From the NCBI GenBank assembly GCA_028821475.1, contig JAPPGB010000030.1:1-64000 (forward strand): a DNA stretch of 64,000 bases, read 5' to 3'. The notes under the pieces were generated by a model. It was not told the DNA's origin. It worked only from the letters and a program-made list of their open reading frames with translations, and did no database searches. The position numbers and the translations under genes were made by a program. Shown here piece after piece: positions 17,641-27,128 of this stretch. The DNA comes from Spirochaetaceae bacterium (lineage in GTDB: Bacteria > Spirochaetota > Spirochaetia > SZUA-6 > Bin103). Each line of letters starts with the position of its first letter. The first letter of the stretch is position 1.

Positions 17641-19389
17641 ATGGCTACCGCGTTTCCTCAGATTCCCTACGGCTGGGCCGACTTCGAGGCCATGCGCGTC
17701 GAGCACTGCCTGTACGTCGACAAGACGCGCTTTCTGCATGAACTGGAGCACGAGCGCTACGCCTTTCTGATCCGTCCGCGCCGGTTCGGCAAGTCCTGCT
17801 GGGTGTCGCTGCTGCAGAACTACTACGATCGCACCCGCGCGGACCGCTACGAGACGCTGTTCGCCGGCACCGACGTCGGGCACCAGCCCACGGCGAACCG
17901 CCACCGCTACGTCATCCTGCGTTTCGACTTCTCGGTGATCGACGACACCCTGGAGACCCTGCGCGAGCACTTCGAGTACTACTGCTTCCAGCAGCTCCGC
18001 CACGCGCTGGAGCGCAATCGCGACCTGTTTCCCGAAGCGGCCACGCAGCGCATCCTTGCGGCGCCGGCCATCGACACGAAGCTGAACGAGCTGTTCCTGT
18101 ACGCCGGCGACCACGGCATCCCGCTGTACGTGCTGATCGACGAGTACGACAACTTCGCCAACACCATTCTCGCCTATCGTGGGGCGGAGGCGTATCACTC
18201 CTTTACCCACGGCGGTGGCTTCTACCGCAACTTCTTCGCCACCCTGAAGGGCGGCGCCGGTCACGGCGGCGGCATCGAGCGCCTGTTCATCACCGGCGTG
18301 TCGCCGGTCACGATGGACGACGTGACCAGCGGCTTCAACATCGGCACCAACATCAGCCTGATGCCGGAGTTCAACGAGTTGCTCGGCTTCACCGAGGCGG
18401 AGGTGCGTGGCGTCCTGGAGACCTACCGGGAGCACGGCGTGCTCGACCAGGACGTGGACGAAGCGATGGCCGTGATGGGCGAGTGGTACAACGGCTACCG
18501 CTTCGCCAAGGACGCGCACAACGATCTCTACAACACCGACATGGTCCTCTACTACGTGAAGGGGTCGATTCCGAACAAACCTCCGCCTGAGGAGCTGATC
18601 GACACCAACGTGCGCATCGACTACGGCAAGCTGCGTCACCTGCTGGTGACCGGACGCCGGCTCAACGGCAACTTCGACCTGCTGCGGCAGGTCATCGCGG
18701 ACAGCGGGGCAGAGTCGCCGATCCAGGCCGGCTTCCCGCTCGAGCGGCTGGCCCGGCGCGAGAATTTCCTCTCGCTGCTGCACTACTTCGGCCTGCTGAG
18801 CATCCGCGGCGTTGCGCGCGGGTCGGTGGTTCTGGGCATCCCCAACCAGACGGTGAAACGGCTGATGTACGGCTACCTGCGCGACGCCTGGGACGACATG
18901 AACGTGTTCTCCGCGGACTTCTATGACCTGTTCCGGCTCACCGCCGACATGGCCTACGAGGGGGCCTGGCGGCCGCTGGTCGAGTACCTGAGCGGCGCGG
19001 TGGCGCGGCAGACTGCGATCCGCGACTACATCGACGGCGAGAAGGTGGTGCAGGCGTTCTTCGCGGCCTACCTGGGGCTCACCGACCACTTCGTGCTGCA
19101 CTCGGAGCGCGAGTTGAACAAGGGCTACGCCGACCTCCACCTGGAGCCGCTCCTGCCTCGCCACCCGGACATGGGGTACGGCTACCTGATCGAGTTCAAG
19201 TACCTGAAGCGCGCCGAGAAGGTGGATCCGGCACGGGTGGCCGATGCCGGACGCCAGGCCCTGGAACAACTGCGGGGGTACCTGGCGGACGAACGTCTGC
19301 GGCACCATCCAGGCGTGCGGCACACCGGGTTGGCGCTGGTATTCCACGGCTGGGAACTGGTGTGGAGTGAGGCAGTGACCCTGGTGTGA
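17641..19389 (+). CDS. AAA-ATPase-like/PD-(D/E)XK nuclease family protein (DUF1703)
   Basis: A 582-residue protein with the AAA-ATPase_like domain: FEAMRVEHCLYVDKTRFL, then a Walker A-like IRPRRFGKSCWVSLL and Walker B YVLIDEYDNF. ITGVSPVTMDDVTSGFNI is diagnostic of the family. The C-terminal domain is PD-(D/E)XK-like (GYADLHLEP...GYGYLIEFKYLK). The start is set at the ATG; a TTG 18 bases upstream is less likely. The family is expanded in bacteroidetes and host-associated bacteria and its function is unknown; mobile or defence-associated roles are speculation. Confidence 0.85.
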   Translation: MATAFPQIPYGWADFEAMRVEHCLYVDKTRFLHELEHERYAFLIRPRRFGKSCWVSLLQNYYDRTRADRYETLFAGTDVGHQPTANRHRYVILRFDFSVIDDTLETLREHFEYYCFQQLRHALERNRDLFPEAATQRILAAPAIDTKLNELFLYAGDHGIPLYVLIDEYDNFANTILAYRGAEAYHSFTHGGGFYRNFFATLKGGAGHGGGIERLFITGVSPVTMDDVTSGFNIGTNISLMPEFNELLGFTEAEVRGVLETYREHGVLDQDVDEAMAVMGEWYNGYRFAKDAHNDLYNTDMVLYYVKGSIPNKPPPEELIDTNVRIDYGKLRHLLVTGRRLNGNFDLLRQVIADSGAESPIQAGFPLERLARRENFLSLLHYFGLLSIRGVARGSVVLGIPNQTVKRLMYGYLRDAWDDMNVFSADFYDLFRLTADMAYEGAWRPLVEYLSGAVARQTAIRDYIDGEKVVQAFFAAYLGLTDHFVLHSERELNKGYADLHLEPLLPRHPDMGYGYLIEFKYLKRAEKVDPARVADAGRQALEQLRGYLADERLRHHPGVRHTGLALVFHGWELVWSEAVTLV

Positions 19390-19488
19390 CCGGGACGCCG
19401 GCACGCCGGCCGCAGTCCCCGTGTGTCCGGGCGGCTTGGGCGTGGAACCGCGCGACGCCGGGCGTCGCCCCATGATAGAAAGGATGGC

Positions 19489-20193
19489 ATGAAGTTACGC
19501 GAACTGCAGCCACGGCAGCCGGCAGCCGCACTTCCAGGCGCCGGCGGAGCCAATTCGCCGCTGAACCGCTACCCCGAGGCGGCCAACGTCGTATACCGGT
19601 TCGGCGTGCACCTGCGAGGAACCGAGCCGCCAATCTGGCGGTTGATCGATGTCCCCGCGGATTACCGCTTCTGGGATTTACACGTCGCCATCCAGGATGC
19701 GATGGGGTGGCTCGACTACCACTTGCACGAGTTCTCGATCATCGCACCGGACAGCCGCAAACCGGTGACGATCGGCATTCCCGCCTCCGACTTCGGCTAC
19801 GACAATGACGACGTGCTCCGCGATTCGGATTGCGCCATAGCCGACTACTTCCGATCACCGGGAGACAAAGCCACCTACATCTACGACTTCGGCGACGGCT
19901 GGCAACACCGACTGGCTCTGAGCAGGGTGCTCCCACGCGAGCCGGGAGTGCGGTATCCGGTCTGCCGCAACGGCGAGGGAGCGTGTCCGCCGGAGGATTG
20001 CGGCGGCGTCGGCGGCTTCCGCCGCTTCCTGAATATCCTCGCCGATCTGGATCACAAGGAACACGAAGACACGCAGGCGTGGCTGAACGGTCACGTCGGC
20101 CGGTACCATCCCTACGATCCGGAAGACTTCGATCCCGCCACGGTCGACTTTGACGATCCGCAGGAGAGATGGCTGCGCGCATTCGAAGATTAG
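19489..20193 (+). CDS. Plasmid pRiA4b ORF-3-like family protein
   Basis: A 234-residue protein of the PF07929 family. Landmarks are VYRFGVHLRGTEPPIWRLIDVP near the start, FWDLHVAIQDAMGWLDYHLHEF, YIYDFGDGWQH and the Cys-containing ACPPEDCGG followed by a loosely conserved acidic C-terminus. The family is common on plasmids and in accessory regions. Its function is not established. The ATG has GAAAGGA upstream. It lies in the defence-rich segment next to the Gabija remnant. Confidence 0.85.
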   Translation: MKLRELQPRQPAAALPGAGGANSPLNRYPEAANVVYRFGVHLRGTEPPIWRLIDVPADYRFWDLHVAIQDAMGWLDYHLHEFSIIAPDSRKPVTIGIPASDFGYDNDDVLRDSDCAIADYFRSPGDKATYIYDFGDGWQHRLALSRVLPREPGVRYPVCRNGEGACPPEDCGGVGGFRRFLNILADLDHKEHEDTQAWLNGHVGRYHPYDPEDFDPATVDFDDPQERWLRAFED

Positions 20194-20315
20194 GTGATAC
20201 CTCACGCCTTGCCCGCCATGTTTCGGGAGCCGCCGGTCTAACCTCCACCAGTACCGCAATAGCCTTCCGCACACTCGGCGGCAGATAGTCCTCATCAGTC
20301 CGCAGTCATCGGGCC

Positions 20316-21591
20316 TCACAACGGGCGTTCTCCTCGTGAGGCGTCGTGGTAGTCGCCTAACAGGCCCATTTCCGATAGAAAGCGCGATGGGCGCTTCGGC
20401 CATCCCTTATAATACCGCGCCCGCGACAGGATCAGGCGCTTCTTCGTTCGCGTGATGGCAACGAAGCAGCTGCGCTAGTGCCCGGGTCCTGCACAGCACC
20501 AGCGTCTGGCCGCGCGCGGGGACATCCAAACGGGAAATCTCACCGGCAATGCCACGAACCTCGTCCGCATCAGACTCGAACACACGGCACCGAATCTGCT
20601 GGTTGTCGTAACCGCCACTCGCCTGCACCGCTTGTGCCGGCCGTTTCGACTCGGCACGCCGGGCGTTGTAGACGACGAGACGATTGGCCGCCTCCACGAT
20701 GCGCGGCGGGCAGCGGTAGTTGGTTGGCAGTTGCACGACATCGCAAGCGAGGTTGTCCACCAGGGTCCTGATCCGCCGGACGTTGGCGCCATTCCACTCG
20801 TAGATTGTCTGGTCGTCGTCAGCCACGGCGAAGATCTGACGAAAGTTCGCGCCTGCCATGCGCCGTATAAGCTCGTATTGGGCGGCGTTCGTATCCTGGA
20901 ATTCGTCAATGAGCCAGTACCGGTACACTGTCTGATAGTGCCGCGCCATCGCCGGATACGCGAACAGTTCGTACGCTTTGAAGATGAGCGAGTTGAAGTC
21001 CAATGCGTTGGCGCGGAGAAGCTCATCCTCGTACAGGCGGTAAGCGCGGGCGACGCGGCAGGCTGCATCGGGCGACGCGTTGTTCCTTTCGATGACCCTC
21101 CTCTCAGCTCGTTCCGGCCCGACCAGCCGGGCCTTCAGGGTGTCGATCAGGGGCAACAGCCGGCGATCCGCGCGCTCGAAATGGTGCGAGTCGCGCCCGA
21201 GGGCATCGTCCAACACGGCCTGTCGGTCGGATGTTCGGGAGTAGATCGCGAAGTCGGGCTTGATGCCGAGATGCACGCCATGCTGGCGCAGGACCTGCGC
21301 GCAGAAGCTGTGGAAGGTGTGGATGTCGGCGCGCTCTTCGAGCCCGGGGACAAGGGTAGTCACGCGGCTCGACATCTCGTGGGCGGCCTTGGTTGTGAAC
21401 GTCAGCGCCAGAACCCGGAAGCGCTCGGCTGGAGACCGATGCAGCAGGCGGGCGACACGACAAGTGAGCACGCGCGTCTTGCCGGAACCGGGACCGGCCA
21501 GCACGAGTAGAGGGCCGTCGTCCCACTCCACGGCCCTCCGCTGAATGTCCGACAGCTCTTGCATGGTTGTCTCAAGGTGACTCGCCATCAT
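20316..21591 (-). pseudogene. UvrD-like helicase of a Gabija-type pair, internally deleted (gajB remnant)
   Basis: The first frame (stop at 20407) has superfamily-1 helicase motifs I (AGPGSGKT), Ia, II (LIDEFQDTN), III (AVADDDQTIYEWNG) and IV (NYRCPPRIVEAAN). It ends abnormally in CRTRALAQLLRCHHANEE. In another frame the same DNA encodes VAITRTKKRLILSRARYYKG and WPKRPSRFLSEMGLL up to a TGA at 20316. That is the expected motif VI and C-terminus of GajB-like helicases. The 2B domain and motif V are therefore deleted and the junction is frameshifted. Upstream, overlapping by 4 bp, lies a degraded OLD-type nuclease gene, the usual GajA partner. The enzyme cannot be functional as written. Confidence 0.75.
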
Positions 21592-22551
21592 GTCAATCCT
21601 CGTAGCTGTCTGACGGCGGCTCGGAACGCCTCTGGGGTGCGCTGCGCCAAATCGGTATCACCACGAATCCGTGACGCGAACGCCGCCGCATAGGTAGTCT
21701 TGTCGGACCGCAAACGGGCCACGAGTTCTTCGTCGTTCAACTGACCTGCACTCTGAATGCCGAGCCCCACCAGAGTCTCACGCAACTCCACTCCAACGGC
21801 ACATGCTGCACGAAATAGGGCGAGTGGGTGGTGACGATCTTCTGTCCGGCAAGGCATTCACGTGGCGCCACAGGGCACGAACTGCTTGCGGGTGGAGGTG
21901 GGTCTCTGGTTCTTCGAGAGCGAGTACCGGCTCACTTCCTGGTTCATACAACTCCCGCAGCAGATGGTCCACGAATGCCTGGAACAGGAAGATCACGGAC
22001 AGACTCTGAATCCCCTGCCCCTGGCGACGAAGCGGCAACCACGGCAGACTTGGCTCGTTGCGTAGGATGATTTCTGCTCTCGAGAGCAGGTCCCAAGTCT
22101 TCAACGGTACCATCCGCAGATCGAGGCCACCGTCCCGATCGCGCGATGCGATCCGCGTGGCACCGGACAACGTCTGTGCGATCTGCTGCAGGCGAGGATC
22201 GGCTTGGAGGAGGCGCTGGTTGAGCCGGTCCAGGACGTCCAAAGCCTCTGACTCCAAGTCGGGTGGAATCTCCAACGCTCTGAGCAGCCGTTCCCAGAAC
22301 TGCGAAGAGCGTGGTGAGAACTCCTCGCCCACGTCGCGCAAGGCGCCGAGATAGAACACGGGAAGGTATCGCCAGAAACGCTCAAGGTTGACGCGGCGGG
22401 CACTTTGGCCGGCCAGCGGTTCGCGCTTGGCATCCAGGAACTCCCAGCTTGGCTCGAAGGCGACCGTGTCTTGGCTCCATGCGCACCGGCTTCGCAGGGA
22501 GATGGATCGGCGTCCGGTTCCTCTCCAGGTCCTCGGATGTCGGTGGCACAC
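21588..22551 (-). pseudogene. OLD-family ATPase/nuclease remnant (gajA-like)
   Basis: The frame contains the ABC-ATPase half of an OLD protein: FWRYLPVFYLGALRDVG, then EEPETHLHPQAV (Walker B region). It then shifts frame: KIVTTHSPYFVQHVP in a second frame, and ELRETLVGLGIQSAG... to the stop in a third. The N-terminal Walker A and the whole TOPRIM domain are missing. The remaining C-terminal tail (DKTTYAAAFASRIR) is in frame with its stop. It abuts the hpt gene end (22569), so the 5' part appears lost by a deletion ending next to hpt. Together with the helicase remnant this is a dead Gabija-like locus. Confidence 0.7.
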
Positions 22552-22568
22552 CAGAACGTGACCTGCCG

Positions 22569-23216
22569 TTACCTGATCGCGACCAGGCAGGGCAGGTGCC
22601 TCAGGTGGTAGGTGCTGGTGGAGTCGAGGCCGTAGCCGCCGATCCAGGGGCTCTCGCCGTTGACCAGCGGGATCTCGAAGCCGACGAACTCGGGGCTGGC
22701 CGCCCGCCGCTGGGCCAGCACTTCCTGGTCAGGGTCTTGCGGCAGCTTGTTGAACATGACGCATGCCCTGATGTCCTTGGCGCCCCACTCCCGCAGCTTG
22801 CCGCGCAGCGTGGCCATGGTGGTGCCCCGGTCCAGGACGTCATCGAGCAGCAGCACGCTCTTGCCCCGGACGCCGACCGGCTCCAGTTGAATGCGTATCG
22901 CCTGCTGCTTCTTGCTCTCGTAGGAAGACGCCTTGGTCAGGTCGTACTTGATGTTCAGCGAGCTGCTCCTGGCCAAGGCCCTGCCGATGTCCGTGGCCAG
23001 AAACACTGCCCCGGTCAGGATCGGCAGCAGGATCAGCTCTTCCTCATCCGCATAGATCCTGGCGATCTCTTCGGCAAGCTCACCCACCCTGCGCTGTATC
23101 TCTTCTTCCGACAGCAGCACGAACGCTATCAGCTCCCGTACCTCGGCAGGCGGCACGATGCCGTAGTCTTCCAGCGTCACGCCGTCCTTGGGCTTTGCCG
23201 CGGGGATATTGACCAT
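22569..23216 (-). CDS. hpt: Hypoxanthine phosphoribosyltransferase-like protein
   Basis: A 215-residue type I phosphoribosyltransferase. The PRPP-binding motif is VLLLDDVLDRGTTM; upstream, LLPILTGAVFLATDIGRAL is the usual substrate-channel strand. The C-terminal FVGFEIP and WIGGYGLDSTSTYHLRHLP match HPRT (FVVGYGLD...NLPYI). It converts hypoxanthine or guanine plus PRPP to IMP or GMP in purine salvage. An N-terminal extension of about 30 residues is unusual. It stands alone on the minus strand. Assignment of hypoxanthine over guanine or xanthine is by general similarity only. Confidence 0.8.
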   Translation of the reverse strand: MVNIPAAKPKDGVTLEDYGIVPPAEVRELIAFVLLSEEEIQRRVGELAEEIARIYADEEELILLPILTGAVFLATDIGRALARSSSLNIKYDLTKASSYESKKQQAIRIQLEPVGVRGKSVLLLDDVLDRGTTMATLRGKLREWGAKDIRACVMFNKLPQDPDQEVLAQRRAASPEFVGFEIPLVNGESPWIGGYGLDSTSTYHLRHLPCLVAIR

Positions 23217-23377
23217 GACGAATCCTCACGCAACTTCACGATCAGCGCAACCGGCAGTCAGACCCGCCAGGACGCCCGGCCAGCAGCGGACCCTGTTTGT
23301 CGCCGCACTCCTTGGTTGACAGATACAGTGATCGTGGGTACGTTAGTGCGAATAGGTAATTCATATCGGGACGCGAC

Positions 23378-23593
23378 ATGCACATTTCCGAGCGCGGTCA
23401 GATCACCATACCCAAACCGCTGCGTGAACGGTACGGGATGAATCACAATGTCGAGGTCGAGATCACGCCGACCGAAGACGGGTTGCTCATAAGGAAACGT
23501 ACGACCGCCGAGCATCCCGTTGAACGCGTTTACGGGCTGCTTGGTCACGGTGGGAGCATCGACGACTATCTTGAAGAGATCCGCGGCAGGTGA
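23378..23593 (+). CDS. AbrB/MazE-type antitoxin
   Basis: A 71-residue swapped-hairpin DNA-binding protein. MHISERGQITIPKPLRERYGM is the AbrB/SpoVT signature. The C-terminal tail (about 45-71) is acidic and probably wraps the partner toxin. It overlaps the PIN-domain toxin gene by 4 bp (stop/start GTGA), a classic antitoxin-toxin arrangement. Autoregulation is expected from the family. Confidence 0.85.
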   Translation: MHISERGQITIPKPLRERYGMNHNVEVEITPTEDGLLIRKRTTAEHPVERVYGLLGHGGSIDDYLEEIRGR

Positions 23594-23997
23594 TTACGGC
23601 GGTCGATACCAGCGTGCTGCTGGACGTGTTCTTGGCGGACAAACAGCACGGCCCATCGTCGAAACAGCGGCTGCGCAGCGCGTACGACCGCGGCGCCTTG
23701 ATCATCTGTGACGTGGTGTACGCGGAGCTGGCGCCCACCTTTGACGACCGGGCCGCCCTGGACAACGCCCTGAAGGTGGTCAACGTAGCACTCTCACCAC
23801 TCGATGCGTCCGTCGCATGGGAGGCGGGGCGGCGCTGGCTGGGATACCGACGTGCCGGTGGACCGCGCACGAGGATCCTCCCCGACTTCCTGATCGCCGC
23901 CCATGCCCTGAAGAGCGCGGACGTGTTCCTGACGCGCGACCGCGGATTCTACGAGACCTACTTCCCCGAGTTGAAGACGCCCCAGCCTGAAGCTTAG
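23590..23997 (+). CDS. PIN-domain toxin, VapC family
   Basis: A 135-residue PIN ribonuclease. Conserved acidic residues are visible in AVDTSVLLDVF (Asp near residue 5), DVVYAELAP, and LPDFLIAAHA with LTRDRGFYE at the end. It starts with GTG overlapping the AbrB-type antitoxin. VapC toxins cleave tRNA or rRNA. The pair looks intact. Confidence 0.87.
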   Translation: MITAVDTSVLLDVFLADKQHGPSSKQRLRSAYDRGALIICDVVYAELAPTFDDRAALDNALKVVNVALSPLDASVAWEAGRRWLGYRRAGGPRTRILPDFLIAAHALKSADVFLTRDRGFYETYFPELKTPQPEA

Positions 23998-24029
23998 CCC
24001 AACGGTAACCCAGCCGCCCTGCGCCGCAC

Positions 24030-24634
24030 TCAGCCGACGATGGATGATACGTCGTACCAGTAGATCTGGCGGTTGCCGTCGGGGACGGCGTCGATGGTGA
24101 GCGAGCGGCCGTCGGGGTGCCAGTGCGGGTGCAGGTCGCAGCGCACGTCGCCGGTAGACAGCGGCTCCGAGTAATCGCGGCGCGGCCGTCGGCGCTCACC
24201 GCCGCCACCGGTGCCTCCAGGGTGCGCGTGGCGCCGCCGCGCAGCGCCCGAGCGCGCGACACCACCCGCCCACGCTGCCAGCAATTGTAGGTCAGCTCCT
24301 CGCCGTGGCCGGCGTCGATCCAGTGCAGCATGCTGCCTTGCTGCAGGTTGAAGGCGCCGGTTTCCGCCAGCGCGCTGAACGAGCCGTCCTCCGCGTCCAC
24401 CAGGCCGACGCGGGCGCGGTCCTCGGGCACTGGCGGCCGGCGGTGGAAGTCGGTTTCGAGCGCCAGGTGGCGGCGCCCGGTGCGGTCCCAGACGTTGATC
24501 CCGTAGTAACCGAAGAAGTGGTGCGCCGGCCCCGAGGTGAGGCAGCGAGGAAGAAGTTGCGCGACTTGCCCTTTGTCACACACCGGTTCGTTCGCCGCCG
24601 ATGTCTGTCCGCCGTGGCGGCCGGGCAGCCCCAC
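24030..24634 (-). pseudogene. Beta-propeller (oligogalacturonate-lyase/TolB-like) protein remnant
   Basis: The 5' frame has GPAHHFFGYYGINVWDRTGR and MLHWIDAGHGEELTYNCW, typical of the N-terminal blades of a family usually 370-430 residues long. After VSADGRAAI the frame is lost. A second frame gives YSEPLSTGDVRCDLHPHWHPDGRSLTID and ends RQIYWYDVSSIVG, the usual C-terminus. About half the propeller, including any catalytic residues, is deleted and the halves are out of frame. It is adjacent to a sulfatase gene, hinting at a former polysaccharide-degradation cluster. Confidence 0.65.
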
Positions 24635-24667
24635 TGGTCGGCCACCCGGCGCCGTTATGGATCGGCG

Positions 24668-26125
24668 TCAGCGGTCGCGTCCGCCCACCGGCGGCTGGGT
24701 GACGGCGGGATCGAACGGGTCGGTGCCGTCCTCCCACTTCCTGCCGACCGGCCGGACCTGCCCGGCGCCGGTGACGTTGTACGCCAGGCCATCCTTGTCG
24801 GGCTCGACGTACCGGGCGAACCACGCTTCCATCCGGCCTCGCAGCTCCCTGACGCGACCCGCCTGGGCCGGATCATCGATCAGGTTGCTGCGCTCGTCGG
24901 GGTCGTTGACCAGGTCCCACAGCTCGTTGGGATGATCGGAGTAGCGGTGCACGTACTTCCACTGTGCGGTCCGGATCATCCGGCAGGAGCCGTACTCGTC
25001 GTACACGCAGACCTGCTCGCGCCCGCTCGCCCGCTCATCCTTCAGCGCGGCGAGAAACGAGGTGCCGGCGAGATTGGTGTCGGGCACGGGCAGCCCGACG
25101 TAGTCGAGCAGGGTGGGCATGAAATCGTGCTCACAGACCATGGCCGACTGCACGGCTCCCTCCGGGATCACCCCCGGATGCGTGGCCAGGAACGGCACCT
25201 TGATCGAGTTCTCGTACATGTTCACCGGGAACGTGCCGTTGCCCTTGCCCCAGAAGCCGTGATGACCGCAGGAGTAGCCGTTGTCGGAGGTAAACACGAC
25301 CAGGGTGTCGTTGCGCAGCCCCTTCTCCTCGAGCTTGTCCAGGATCCTGCCCACGTCCAGGTCGAGGGCGGTGACCGCGGCGAAGTAGCCCTTGAGGGAC
25401 TCCCGGTTGCCCATGTTGTCGCTCAGCCCGCTGCTCGCCACGTGGGGGCCGCCCTTGGGCACCTTCGCCCAGGGATGGAGATCCTCCTGGGGGCACGATG
25501 CGAAGGCGCAGTCGTCGTAGGAGTCGACGATGTCCTGGGGATGGCCGGTCCAGGGGGCGTGCGGGGCGGTGTAGTGCACGCTCAGGTAGAACGGGTTCTG
25601 ATCGGCGGCGTGCGCATCGATGTAGGCCAGCGCATCGTCGGTAATGACGTTGGTCACGTAGCCGGAGGTGGCCACGGTCTTGCCGTTGCGGACCATGTCG
25701 TGGTCGTTGTAGTGACCGGCGCCGCGCGGGTGGGCGAACCAGTGGACGAACCCATGCTGAGGCAGCGAGCTGGAGCCCAGGTGCCACTTGCCGGACAGGG
25801 CGCAGTTCCAGCCGTGCTCGGCGAGCACGTCCGTGTAGCAGACCTCGTCCGCCAGGAAGGTGCGCGGATCGGCCCCCAAGGCGCGCGGACCCTTGAGGAA
25901 GTCGTGCACACCGTGCTGGGAGGGGATCCGGCCGGTCAACAGCGTGGCCCGGCTGGCGGAGCAGACCGGGACGGTGACGAAGTAGTTCTCGAACCGCACC
26001 CCGGTGGCGGCGATCCGGTCGAGGTTCGGCGTCCGGATCTCCGCATTGCCGTAGCAGCCGGCGGCCCAGATGGCCTGGTCGTCGGTGAGTATGAATACGA
26101 TGTTGGGGCGGTCCGCGCGTGCCAT
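24668..26125 (-). CDS. Type I sulfatase (arylsulfatase family)
   Basis: A 485-residue alkaline-phosphatase-superfamily sulfatase. The metal-binding Asp15/Asp16 lie in FILTDDQ. The formylglycine motif is C55-S-A-S-R within PVCSASRATLLTGR. ALSGKWHLG carries the conserved Lys/His, and FTSDNGYSCG supplies later metal ligands. There is no signal peptide, so it is probably cytoplasmic. It needs a formylglycine-generating enzyme encoded elsewhere. Its substrate is likely a sulfated sugar or small ester but cannot be specified. The start ATG has AGGAGACC upstream. Confidence 0.92.
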   Translation of the reverse strand: MARADRPNIVFILTDDQAIWAAGCYGNAEIRTPNLDRIAATGVRFENYFVTVPVCSASRATLLTGRIPSQHGVHDFLKGPRALGADPRTFLADEVCYTDVLAEHGWNCALSGKWHLGSSSLPQHGFVHWFAHPRGAGHYNDHDMVRNGKTVATSGYVTNVITDDALAYIDAHAADQNPFYLSVHYTAPHAPWTGHPQDIVDSYDDCAFASCPQEDLHPWAKVPKGGPHVASSGLSDNMGNRESLKGYFAAVTALDLDVGRILDKLEEKGLRNDTLVVFTSDNGYSCGHHGFWGKGNGTFPVNMYENSIKVPFLATHPGVIPEGAVQSAMVCEHDFMPTLLDYVGLPVPDTNLAGTSFLAALKDERASGREQVCVYDEYGSCRMIRTAQWKYVHRYSDHPNELWDLVNDPDERSNLIDDPAQAGRVRELRGRMEAWFARYVEPDKDGLAYNVTGAGQVRPVGRKWEDGTDPFDPAVTQPPVGGRDR

Positions 26126-26221
26126 GTGGTCTCCTTCGTCTCGTTACGTGGCGACGGCGGCGCCGCTGTCGCCGGCCACAGCATACAACAAGAGAGCTGC
26201 CCCGCCGCACGGGTAGCGGCG

Positions 26222-26542
26222 TTACGTTCGCAGGAGTCGCCGCAGGAGGATGTCTTCCACGTTGCGCCTGCCGTCGATCACCGCGAGCACGTAGACCCGG
26301 TCCGGGTCGGCGCGATATATCAGACGCCAAGGATTGAGCACGACCTCACGATAGCGAAGCACGTGATGCCGTTCGAGTTCCGGTACCACCCGGCCAAGGC
26401 GCGGCAGCGATCCCAGGCGGCTCACCGTCTGGTCGACGCGGGGCAGGAATCGGGCGGCGGCGGCCGGGGAGTCCCGCGCCAGGTAGTCGACGACCTCTGT
26501 CAAGTCGTGAGTCGCGGGAGTTGCCCAAACGATGCGGATCAA
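26222..26542 (-). CDS. RelE/ParE-family toxin
   Basis: A 106-residue ParE-like protein. IVWATPATHDLTEVVDYLARDSP and YREVVLNPWRLIYRADPDRVYVLAVIDGRR follow the family's beta-strand and helix pattern. It overlaps the upstream antitoxin by 4 bp (ATGA). ParE toxins poison gyrase and RelE cleaves mRNA; the sequence fits ParE better. The module looks intact. Confidence 0.86.
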   Translation of the reverse strand: MIRIVWATPATHDLTEVVDYLARDSPAAAARFLPRVDQTVSRLGSLPRLGRVVPELERHHVLRYREVVLNPWRLIYRADPDRVYVLAVIDGRRNVEDILLRRLLRT

Positions 26543-26808
26543 TCGAGGCGGCGGCGCAGAGCCGTCATCAGCTCTTCGTGCGGCGTCACCTCGCCGAGTT
26601 CGATCGACCGCTCGCTCTGCGAGATCAGCTTCAGGATGCCGAGCGCGTCCACCATCTCCTGGTAACTGCGCGGATCGACGAGCACCCCCTTGGCCTCACC
26701 GCGTTGGGTGATGATGATCGGGGCCCGTGTCTCGTTGACATGCCGGAGCATCTCCGCCGCCTGGCTCTTCACCTGCGAAATCGGCCGAATGGATGTCTCC
26801 AGGTCCAC
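26539..26808 (-). CDS. Phd/YefM-family antitoxin
   Basis: An 89-residue Phd/YefM antitoxin. TSIRPISQVKSQAAEMLRHV is followed by TRAPIIITQRGEAKGVLV and the SYQEMVDAL helix. The start is placed at a GTG with GGAGG five bases upstream rather than at an in-frame ATG 48 bases earlier. The C-terminal half binds the toxin. It is coupled to the ParE-like gene downstream. Confidence 0.84.
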   Translation of the reverse strand: MDLETSIRPISQVKSQAAEMLRHVNETRAPIIITQRGEAKGVLVDPRSYQEMVDALGILKLISQSERSIELGEVTPHEELMTALRRRLD

Positions 26809-26907
26809 GCTCACCTCCAGTACGAAAATGGTACCGAAAACAGACTGCCCGTGCAAGCCGGTGACGAGGCGAGGGGCAGCTTGACGGACCGCCAGGATGT
26901 GTTAACT

Positions 26908-27123
26908 ATGTGCCGTCTGGCGTTCAACGCGGCAAGCCACCGGGATCGCCTTGCCGAATTGGCGTCGAAGTATGAAGATCAGTCGCCCGATCTTGCCGAC
27001 CTTTGCCTGATCCGCATGAGCGAACTGTTTCCACGCTACTCGGTAATCACCGTCGACCGCACTGACTTCGGAGTGTATCGACGCAACAAGCGCGACGTCA
27101 TTCCGACCGTGTGCCCGCCGTAG
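26908..27123 (+). pseudogene. PIN-domain toxin C-terminal remnant
   Basis: The frame reads RLAELASKYEDQSPDLADLCLIRMSE and YSVITVDRTDFGVYRRNKRD, the second half of a VapC-like PIN domain with its last two acidic residues. The N-terminal Asp motif is absent, so the gene lost its 5' half. It ends where the CobW gene begins. Confidence 0.6.
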
Positions 27124-27128
27124 CGAAG

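Noticed and set aside
15132-19389. BREX or DISARM defence system
   Set aside because: No pglX, pglZ, drmA/B or methyltransferase gene is present; a PP2C and ATPases alone are not enough.
17488-19473. 661-codon minus frame opposite the AAA/PD-(D/E)XK gene
   Set aside because: Antisense shadow of a well supported family gene.
24305-26665. 786-codon plus-strand frame opposite the sulfatase
   Set aside because: Shadow frame: low-complexity Val/Gly/Arg-rich sequence; the minus strand has a complete sulfatase with CSASR.
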